Positions 7,595 to 12,289 of a stretch of DNA of 12,289 nucleotides are shown here, piece by piece. Source of the DNA: an uncultured Eggerthellaceae bacterium (lineage in GTDB: Bacteria; Actinomycetota; Coriobacteriia; Coriobacteriales; Eggerthellaceae); assembly GCA_946631805.1 (NCBI GenBank), contig CAMPAJ010000024.1:1-12289 (forward strand), given 5' to 3'. Positions within the stretch are counted from its first letter, which is position 1, and every line of letters begins with the position of its first letter. The position numbers and the translations under genes were made by a program. A model generated the notes under the pieces. It worked only from the letters and a program-made list of their open reading frames with translations. It searched no databases and was not told the origin of the DNA.

Positions 7595-8062
7595 CTACCC
7601 GATGGGTTCTTCGCCGAAGCGGAACAGCTCTTCGTTCGTTCGCATCAGGTCGTAGCCGTGTTCGATGCAGAAAATGATGATGGCGTCGCGGCGGGTTTTG
7701 ACGTAGAGCTCGCTGTGCCCTCCTGCGCGCAAGACGCGGTTGGCTTCCTGGAGTGTGCATTTCATCGTGAAGAGCAGCGGGAGCAGTTTTTCGCGCGATG
7801 GCTTTTTCGTCCCGGTGAAGATGTTGTACCCGTACGTAGGGTTGAGGCCTGCTTCCTCGATGACCTTGGGCCTGCTGAGGCCCTTTTCGTCAAGAAGTTG
7901 TTGCAGGTAAACGTGTAGCTCTCGTTGCGTGATCTTGTGCGCATCGGCAAAGGCGGCGGGGTTGGGCGACCCGAGCAACTCGTCGAGCAGTTCGCTTGTT
8001 AAGGGCTCTTTCACGCGGCGCTTCCTCCGTCGTCTCTTTTTCGGTTGCTCGCTTGTCATCAT
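7595..8062 (-). CDS. Small XRE-like DNA-binding protein paired with the kinase
   Basis: A 155-residue protein if it starts at 8062 (a second ATG follows directly). The N-terminus has a strongly basic run, KKRRRRKRRVK (8-18). Residues ~45-115 look like a divergent helix-turn-helix of the XRE/Cro type: LHVYLQQLLDEKGLSRPKVI, then EEAGLNPTYGYNIFTGTKKP, then helices with LLFTMKCTLQEANRVLRAGG. A C-terminal piece (RRDAIIIFCIEHG...FGEEPIG) follows. It precedes the Ser/Thr kinase by 42 bases on the same strand, so the kinase may act on it or be controlled by it; that is inference. The frame is open to 8137 with in-frame ATGs at 8137 and 8086; none of the candidates has a clear ribosome binding site, and the basic N-terminus fits the shorter start. 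Confidence 0.8.
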   Translation of the reverse strand: MMTSEQPKKRRRRKRRVKEPLTSELLDELLGSPNPAAFADAHKITQRELHVYLQQLLDEKGLSRPKVIEEAGLNPTYGYNIFTGTKKPSREKLLPLLFTMKCTLQEANRVLRAGGHSELYVKTRRDAIIIFCIEHGYDLMRTNEELFRFGEEPIG

Positions 8063-8387
8063 ATACCGAATCGCTCGTGTTGGCATTAGTGTCGTCGCAG
8101 CGCCGAGCGCCGAGTACGCGCAGAGATCCCTTGGCATGGCTCGAAACTGCGCTTTCGAATGATAGGGAGATTCGAGACGCGATTCATTAGCTGCGAGGTA
8201 ATGTTGTCCGCTTTCTTCTTGCAGTCAATAGCGTACATATAACGAGCCAGCGAGTCGTCGGCATGGAGCTATTTCGCCTCGATAGGAGCAGGGTCGAGGT
8301 GGTTCGTATTTCGAAGCAGGGCTTTGAACGATTGGCCAACAGGTATCGTCAAGCATGATATGCTTACGCCATCGGGAGGAGCCTTGC
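8063..8387. other. Divergent spacer between the XRE-like and HipA-like genes
   Basis: This 325-base stretch separates two genes that are read away from each other and must hold both promoters. On the minus strand TATCAT (8164-8159) could be a -10 box for the XRE-like gene, without a clear -35. Next to the HipA-like start is the palindrome listed separately. I see no gene, repeat unit or terminator hairpin here. Confidence 0.4.
8351..8365. promoter_or_regulatory. Operator-like palindrome before the HipA-like gene
   Basis: AAGCAT (8351-8356), GAT, ATGCTT (8360-8365) form a perfect 6-bp inverted repeat with a 3-base centre. The flanks CGT and ACG add partial symmetry. It lies 9 bases before the GGGAGGAG ribosome binding site. 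It could be a repressor site, for instance of the neighbouring XRE-like protein, or a small hairpin in the 5' leader. Confidence 0.4.
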
Positions 8388-9599
8388 GTGATTTCTAAGC
8401 GGTATTACATAAAGCTTTATGACCAGGCGATTGCTGCGTTTGACTTCGTGCAAGACCGTCGCGATCCCGCGTACGCATGCAATCTCGAAATTGACGAGGC
8501 GCATCGGCATTTGCTTCCGATGAACATTGCCGCTGAGCCTACCGATGACGAGCTCTCGCGTTTTTTGGCTTCGCGCCGTATTCCGAAGAATCGCTCATAT
8601 GCCCAGCAGATTTTGGAGCTGTATGGCATCTCGCTTGATGACACCAAGGGGATAATCGACGTAACAAAGGGTGCGTCCATAAACGATTCGTACCTGGTGG
8701 TTGCCGAGGACGATCCGGTGGCGTTTTCCGAATGCAATTTATTCGAAAACGATTTTAACGTCGCCTTGCAGATTGCGGCGTACTCGGGTGTGGTGTCGCG
8801 TGATGTGCTTGGCTCGCATGGATTGCCCAGCGAGTTGACGGCAAGCGGGTCGTTTCCAAAAGCGTGGCGTGTCATCGACGGAAAGCGCATTTTGTTCAAG
8901 GCTGGCAGCGCGAGCCGTTCGGCCGTGAAGACCATCACGCCGTTTTCCGAGTATTTGGCGTTTCAGGTCGCCCGGGCCATGGGCGTAAATGCCGTTTCTT
9001 ACCATCTTGAGCGATGGCGCGGTCAATTGTGCTCGACATGCGAGGTTTTCAATACGAAAGACGTCTCGTTCGTTCCTTTGTATGCGGCGTTGCCTCGGCA
9101 GAAAGTGGCTCGGCTCGGGCTCGACTCCGCGCTCGAGTTCTTCTACGCTATCTCGCCGGCGGCGTCGATTTCATTTGTGACCATGCTCGTTTTTGATGCC
9201 GTTATCGCTAACAAGGACCGCCATTTTGGCAATTACGGCGTATTGCGCGATAACCATACGGGCACAACGTTGGGGATGGCTCCGCTTTTCGACCATAACA
9301 TGGCGCTGTTCTGCGACGAGCCCGAGTCGGATTTGTCTTTGGATAAGCTCATGGAAGCCGAGAAACGCTACGCAGCTGCATTCGGGTCGAACCTTTACAA
9401 GCAGCTCGAGGACGTTATGGAGCCGTCGCAGGTAGCTGGCCTCGAGCGGCTTGTCGATTTCGAGCTTTCTCTTGACGAGGAGTATTTGCGTTACGGCGAC
9501 GCCCATCCCAATGCTCCCGATGCTTTTACGCATAAGCGCTTGGACGCATTGACGCGATTTGTCCGACACCGGGCCTCCGAAGCCCTTTCGTGGGTTTAA
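8388..9599 (+). CDS. HipA-like kinase domain protein
   Basis: A 403-residue protein resembling the HipA/CtkA-type Ser/Thr kinase family. K171 in RILFKAGS is the likely ATP lysine; NKDRHFGNYGVL holds the catalytic D277, H279 and N282; D302 in LFDHNMALF is the likely second metal ligand. The N-terminal ~110 residues carry SRFLASRRIPKNRSYAQQIL and TKGIIDVTKGASINDSYLVV, a pre-domain found in HipA-domain proteins that lack the usual HipA N-terminal subdomain. HipA itself phosphorylates glutamyl-tRNA synthetase and promotes persistence; whether this one does so is unknown. The start is GTG 8388, seven bases after a strong GGGAGGAG (8374-8381); an ATG at 8355 is in frame but overlaps the palindrome and lacks such a site. 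No HipB gene directly precedes it; the nearest DNA-binding protein is the divergent XRE-like gene. Confidence 0.88.
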   Translation: MISKRYYIKLYDQAIAAFDFVQDRRDPAYACNLEIDEAHRHLLPMNIAAEPTDDELSRFLASRRIPKNRSYAQQILELYGISLDDTKGIIDVTKGASINDSYLVVAEDDPVAFSECNLFENDFNVALQIAAYSGVVSRDVLGSHGLPSELTASGSFPKAWRVIDGKRILFKAGSASRSAVKTITPFSEYLAFQVARAMGVNAVSYHLERWRGQLCSTCEVFNTKDVSFVPLYAALPRQKVARLGLDSALEFFYAISPAASISFVTMLVFDAVIANKDRHFGNYGVLRDNHTGTTLGMAPLFDHNMALFCDEPESDLSLDKLMEAEKRYAAAFGSNLYKQLEDVMEPSQVAGLERLVDFELSLDEEYLRYGDAHPNAPDAFTHKRLDALTRFVRHRASEALSWV

Positions 9600-9625
9600 T
9601 CACGCAGAATGTACTTTATGAAACA

Positions 9626-9688
9626 CCGTAGGTATGGCAAATCCCGCAGTTAGCCGTGGCTAAACCCCGCGTTTCGGCCGACCTACGG
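9626..9688. other. Nested stem-loop after the HipA-like gene
   Basis: CCGTAGGT (9626-9633) pairs with ACCTACGG (9681-9688) around a 47-base interior that contains the perfect inner hairpin TTAGCC-GT-GGCTAA (9650-9663). It lies 27 bases after the HipA-like stop. No T-run follows, so it is not a classical terminator. It may be a structured RNA, a leader of the next gene, or a palindromic element. Confidence 0.4.
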
Positions 9689-9750
9689 GGAAATGCGTGC
9701 ACATGCGCTGAGCTTTGCACGTATATCACCATAGGGACGGCATCCGGCAA

Positions 9751-9767
9751 ATTAGCTGGCAGCTAAT
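9751..9767. promoter_or_regulatory. 17-bp perfect palindrome, possible operator
   Basis: ATTAGCTG (9751-9758), one G, CAGCTAAT (9760-9767) is an exact inverted repeat, followed closely by a second symmetric piece, CCAGACCTGG (9771-9780). It lies 61 bases before the start of the small Ser/Ala-rich protein. The size and position suit a binding site of a dimeric regulator; the regulator is not identified. Confidence 0.4.
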
Positions 9768-9828
9768 GCGCCAGACCTGGCCATCGTCTACGCTTTCAGG
9801 TAGTTGCGAAAGAAAGCAGGGTGGTCAT

Positions 9829-10341
9829 ATGAAAAAGATTGGCAAGATTGTACTGATTGCATTTGTCGTGCTCGTCGTGCTTGGCGCCCTATCATCAGCT
9901 TGTTCGGGCTCGGCGAGGTCGGGCTCTTCCCAAAGCTCGGCGTCGGCGTCAGCGTCAGCGTCGGCGTCGGTGCCGGCGTCGATGGGCAAAGATGAAGAAA
10001 CGTCGTCCAACGATAGCGTTTCTTCTGACTCTAGCGCCAGGAAAACAGACGCCGAGGCTTCGGAATCGGATGAAGTCAGTCCCGAGCTCAAGGAGATGCT
10101 CGATAGCTACGAGGCGTTTATCGACGAATACGTCGAGTTCATGGAGCGGTACCAGGAATCCGGGGACGTGACGAGCATGCTGGCCGACTATGCTTCGTTC
10201 ATGCAAAAGTACACGGATCTCACGTCGAAGATTGAGGATGTGGATACGGAAAATCTGTCGACCGCAGACTACAACTACTATATAGAAGTGACAACGCGTT
10301 GTGCAGAGAAGAGCCTCAAAGTCGCCGCAAGCATGGTGTAG
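9829..10341 (+). CDS. Small Ser/Ala-rich exported or membrane-anchored protein
   Basis: A 170-residue protein with a short basic start (MKKIGK) and a hydrophobic stretch (7-21) ending in LSSAC, so C25 could be lipidated, although a Ser rather than Leu at -3 makes the lipobox imperfect; a signal anchor is the alternative. Residues 26-83 are a disordered Ser/Ala/Asp-rich linker. Residues ~84-170 (SPELKEMLDSYEAFIDEYVE..., MLADYASFMQKYTDL, STADYNYYIEVTTRC) form a helical domain resembling the DUF6591 family of uncharacterised proteins; I make that match from memory. No function is known. AGGGTGG (9818-9824) is the ribosome binding site and decides the ATG at 9829 over an upstream in-frame start. 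It converges on the lysR gene with 8 bases between stops. Confidence 0.8.
   Translation: MKKIGKIVLIAFVVLVVLGALSSACSGSARSGSSQSSASASASASASVPASMGKDEETSSNDSVSSDSSARKTDAEASESDEVSPELKEMLDSYEAFIDEYVEFMERYQESGDVTSMLADYASFMQKYTDLTSKIEDVDTENLSTADYNYYIEVTTRCAEKSLKVAASMV
9939..9980 (+). repeat. Hexanucleotide tandem repeat coding for Ser-Ala
   Basis: Seven consecutive six-base units of the form GGCGTC/AGCGTC with one GGTGCC variant lie inside the gene at 9829-10341 and encode most of its (Ser-Ala)n linker. Gain or loss of a unit would change linker length by two residues without shifting frame. Confidence 0.8.
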
Positions 10342-10349
10342 GGTTGTAG

Positions 10350-11273
10350 TTAGCTAGCAGCCTTAACGTTGGGATTCTGCGCGATGACCTTGTGCAGCTC
10401 GTCGATGTAGCGTACGAGCAGCGTGCCGGGGCGGCGCTCGTTGTGCAGCAGGTAGCCCACCTGCATGCGCTCGTCCGCGTCGAGCGGGATGGCAACGATG
10501 CCCGAGTGCATCTCGCTCGACAGCACGCCGGTCGAAATCGTGTAGCCGTTGAAGCTCGTGAGCAGGTTCGTGAGCGTGCCGCGGTCGCTGAAGCGTATGT
10601 TGCGGTCGCTGCGCAGGTAGCCGAACGGCTCTTCCGAATAATAGAACGAGTTGACCGACCCCTGCTCGAACGAATAGCGCGGATAGGGGGCCAGGTCCTC
10701 GAGCTTGACGAGCTTGCGGTCGGCCAGCGGATGGTCTTCGCCTACGAATACGTGCACGCGCGCGTCGAACAGGGGGAAGAACGTCACGCTAGCGTCGGCG
10801 AATGCCTTGCGCAACACGCGCGAATTGAAGCTGTCTAGGTACAGGATGCCAATGTCGCTGCGGAACGTGCGCACGTCATCGATGATCTGGCTCGTGGCGC
10901 ACTCGCGCAATATGAAGTCGTACTTGCTCGACGCGCAGCCTTCCGCGACGTTGATGAACGCCTGCAGGCTGAAGTAGTAGTGCTGCGTCGACACGGCAAG
11001 GCGCATGTATTCGGTGCGCCCACGCGCGTAGCGTGCTTCCATCATATCGGCTTGCTCGATAACCTGACGGGCATATCCTAATAGTTCGGTTCCGTCGTTG
11101 GTCAAGGTGACGCCGCGGTTGCTGCGGGTGAAGATCGTGATGCCGAGTTCGCGCTCGAGTTCCTTTATCGCAGTTGAAAGGTTCGATTGCGAAACGTAGA
11201 GATTTTGCGCAGCCGCATTTATCGAGCCGTGCTCGCTGATGGCAATGAGGTATCTAAGCTGTTGCAGTGTCAT
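10350..11273 (-). CDS. LysR-type transcriptional regulator
   Basis: A 307-residue LysR-family regulator. Residues 1-65 are the winged helix-turn-helix: MTLQQLRYLIAISEHGSINA, then AAQNLYVSQSNLSTAIKELE and LFTRSNRG-like FTRSNRGVTLTNDG. A linker helix and a periplasmic-binding-like effector domain (~90-300) follow. The effector is unknown. The frame is open to 11378, but ATG 11273 gives the normal LysR N-terminus. It has no ribosome binding site; TACGAT (11285-11280 on the minus strand) lies 6 bases before it, so a leaderless transcript is likely. The gene is divergent from the PaaK-like ligase, the usual arrangement of a LysR regulator and its target. It converges on the upstream small-protein gene with only 8 bases between the stops and no visible terminator. 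Confidence 0.93.
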   Translation of the reverse strand: MTLQQLRYLIAISEHGSINAAAQNLYVSQSNLSTAIKELERELGITIFTRSNRGVTLTNDGTELLGYARQVIEQADMMEARYARGRTEYMRLAVSTQHYYFSLQAFINVAEGCASSKYDFILRECATSQIIDDVRTFRSDIGILYLDSFNSRVLRKAFADASVTFFPLFDARVHVFVGEDHPLADRKLVKLEDLAPYPRYSFEQGSVNSFYYSEEPFGYLRSDRNIRFSDRGTLTNLLTSFNGYTISTGVLSSEMHSGIVAIPLDADERMQVGYLLHNERRPGTLLVRYIDELHKVIAQNPNVKAAS

Positions 11274-11279
11274 GGCGTA

Positions 11280-11285
11280 ATCGTA
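11280..11285 (-). promoter_or_regulatory. -10 box of lysR, leaderless layout
   Basis: Read on the minus strand this is TACGAT, followed by six bases and the ATG. No clear -35 stands 17 bases further up. A second possible minus-strand -10, GATAAT, lies inside the inverted repeat region at about 11334-11329. Confidence 0.4.
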
Positions 11286-11329
11286 AACGAAAGGCGAGGT
11301 CAGCGGTTTGACGTTTCTCATATACCGCA

Positions 11330-11348
11330 TTATCGGCAAAATCGATAA
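11330..11348. promoter_or_regulatory. LysR-box-like inverted repeat
   Basis: TTATCG (11330-11335), seven bases, CGATAA (11343-11348) form a perfect inverted repeat that contains ATC-N9-GAT and so fits the T-N11-A rule for LysR-type binding sites. It lies in the spacer between the divergent lysR and ligase genes, 57 bases upstream of the lysR start. CATAAA (11354-11359) just to its right could be a plus-strand -10 box, with the repeat over the -35, which suits activation of the ligase gene by the regulator. Confidence 0.5.
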
Positions 11349-11375
11349 CGGGGCATAAATACCTCGAAACACGAA

Positions 11376-11407
11376 CACCCTTGCGTTCGCGCAGCAAGGG
11401 TGGTTTT
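11376..11407 (+). terminator. Terminator-like hairpin early in the ligase leader
   Basis: CACCCTTGC (11376-11384) pairs perfectly with GCAAGGGTG (11394-11402) around a 9-base loop, and GTTTTAT follows. It has the shape of an intrinsic terminator for plus-strand transcription, yet no plus-strand gene ends nearby. It sits between the LysR-box-like site and the ligase gene, so it may attenuate ligase transcription; the short distance from the proposed promoter makes a simple antiterminator difficult to place. Confidence 0.5.
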
Positions 11408-11420
11408 ATAGACGAGTCAA

Positions 11421-11533
11421 GAAACGGCTTTGGCCGTAGTTTCGGCAAAAGCCTGCCGTATGGATCGCAGGGCGCCTCTGCGATCCGTTTTCGAGGTGGC
11501 GCCATCGGCTGCCACAGCTCGGCTCGAAAACGG
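11421..11533 (+). ncRNA. Structured 5' leader of the PaaK-like ligase gene (proposed)
   Basis: Three stem-loops follow each other. Stem A: GAAACGGC (11421-11428) with GCCGT-ag-TTTC (11433-11443), loop TTTG. Stem B: GGATCGCAG (11462-11470) with CTGCGATCC (11478-11486), loop GGCGCCT. Stem C: CCGTTTTCGAG (11485-11495) with CTCGAAAACGG (11523-11533), containing an inner GTGGC (11496-11500) / GCCAC (11511-11515). B and C share two bases. The self-complementary GGCGCC is in the loop of B and again inside C (11499-11504), so a loop-loop contact is possible. No known riboswitch class is recognised. A DNA-level role of these palindromes is the alternative. Confidence 0.45.
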
Positions 11534-11601
11534 ACCGCCGAAGCGCCTTGCGTTCTGTAACGAGAGACGGTTGGCAAACGCGAAGACTCGCGTCGAACCC
11601 T

Positions 11602-11608
11602 AAGGAGG
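11602..11608 (+). promoter_or_regulatory. Strong ribosome binding site of the ligase gene
   Basis: AAGGAGG four bases before the ATG at 11613 fixes that start. It contrasts with the genes here that lack any ribosome binding site and fits a gene with a long 5' leader. A 47-codon frame (11460-11603) ends on the first bases of this site; it has no ribosome binding site of its own. Confidence 0.75.
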
Positions 11609-11612
11609 CCAC

Positions 11613-12289
11613 ATGGCGAAAAAGAATCTACCTTACGACGAGAAGTACTACGATCGCGAAGTCGAGACCATGCCGCGCCCCGAGCTCGAGAAGCTCCAGC
11701 TCGAACGCCTGAAGGATGAGCTTTTGTGGTCGTACGAGAACAGCGCCTACTACAAGCGCACGTGGGATGAGGCCGGCATTGACCCGCATATCGAGTCGCT
11801 CGAGGACCTGCAGAAGTTCCCGTTCATCAACAAGCAGACCGAACGCGATTGCCAGGGCGTCGGCAGCTTCTTCGGCGAGCTGTGCTGCGTGCCCGAGGAC
11901 GATGTTGTCTACATGGCCACGAGCTCGGGCTCGACGGGCGTGCCGACGATGTCGCCGTTCAGCCAGCACGACTTCGACGAGTTCATGCACGCCGAAGCGC
12001 GTCTGTTCTGGCAGACGGGCATGCGCCCCAACGACCGTTACTTGCATGGCATGAACTTCGCCCTGTACGTCGGCGGCCCGTGCGTCATCGGCGCGCAGGA
12101 GCTGGGCGCGCTGGGCATCTGGGTCGGCGCCGTGCCGTCCGACCGCCTGCTGTGGGCCATGAAGCACTACCAGCCCACGCACTTCTGGTCGTCGCCGTCG
12201 TACGCTTGGCTGCTTGGCCAGAAGGCCATCGAGAAGGGCTACGATCCCAAGGTCGACTTCGCCAACTTGCGCACCATCATCATCTCGGG
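11613..12289 (+). CDS. PaaK-like acid-CoA ligase (phenylacetate-CoA ligase family), 3' end missing
   Basis: An adenylate-forming enzyme of the phenylacetate-CoA ligase family, which activates an aromatic or other carboxylic acid with ATP and then transfers it to CoA. The first 225 residues are visible of a family that usually has about 430-440. Visible marks: the N-terminal helix with LWSYENSAYYKRTWDEAGID, the SLEDLQKFPFINK turn, the ATP-binding motif TSSGSTGVPT (103-112), and the following YVGGP/GAQELGALGIWVGAVPSD region. The frame stays open to the end of the window. The acid cannot be named: the second half of the protein is outside, and TSSGSTG is shared by the wider family. The divergent LysR regulator and the long structured leader suggest inducible expression. 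Confidence 0.9.
   Translation, partial: MAKKNLPYDEKYYDREVETMPRPELEKLQLERLKDELLWSYENSAYYKRTWDEAGIDPHIESLEDLQKFPFINKQTERDCQGVGSFFGELCCVPEDDVVYMATSSGSTGVPTMSPFSQHDFDEFMHAEARLFWQTGMRPNDRYLHGMNFALYVGGPCVIGAQELGALGIWVGAVPSDRLLWAMKHYQPTHFWSSPSYAWLLGQKAIEKGYDPKVDFANLRTIIIS

Noticed and set aside
11460..11603. 47-codon frame in the ligase leader, ending on the ribosome binding site
   Set aside because: It has no ribosome binding site, uses mixed Arg codons and overlaps two strong stem-loops; a leader peptide is possible but not supported.
11628..12182. Minus-strand open frame of 184 codons under the ligase gene
   Set aside because: Antisense to the PaaK-like gene, whose ATP-binding motif and ribosome binding site are clear.

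Overview
The window looks like chromosomal DNA of a high-GC Gram-positive bacterium, most likely an anaerobic gut actinobacterium of the class Coriobacteriia (Eggerthella/Slackia-type). The grounds are the style of the alanyl-tRNA synthetase, the membrane Ser/Thr kinase paired with an XRE-like regulator, the PaaK-type ligase beside a LysR regulator, and several genes whose TAnnnT -10 box lies 6-7 nt before the ATG (leaderless layout). The assignment is from memory of these families and was not checked by search.

Left part (1-5154): the 3' four-fifths of alaS, an intergenic spacer packed with a recurring hairpin-bearing repeat, then a large gene in which a plant-type glutamate-cysteine ligase domain is fused to a PuuD-like class I glutamine amidotransferase / gamma-glutamyl hydrolase domain, then a second spacer with the same repeat. 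The four clearest repeat copies keep a CCCC/GGGG hairpin while the stem bases change on both sides together.

Middle part (5155-10341): a YigZ/IMPACT-family gene converges on a membrane Ser/Thr protein kinase. Between them is a 32-bp inverted repeat, one mismatch, touching both stop codons. The kinase lies directly behind a small XRE-like DNA-binding protein, probably as an operon. Facing away from that pair is a HipA-like kinase gene with an operator-like palindrome beside its ribosome binding site. After a structured spacer follows a small Ser/Ala-rich exported or membrane-anchored protein. Two protein kinases of different folds, one DNA-binding protein and one surface protein thus sit together and suggest a signalling or stress-response locus; its stimulus and targets cannot be read from the sequence.

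Right part (10350-12289): a LysR-type regulator is divergent from a PaaK-like adenylate-forming acid-CoA ligase that runs off the window. The 339-bp spacer holds a LysR-box-like inverted repeat, a terminator-like hairpin and a row of strong stem-loops, two of which present the self-complementary hexamer GGCGCC in loop regions. A regulated, structured 5' leader for the ligase is the simplest reading.

The least ordinary items are the ligase-hydrolase fusion, the structured ligase leader, the co-varying intergenic repeat and the two-kinase locus.
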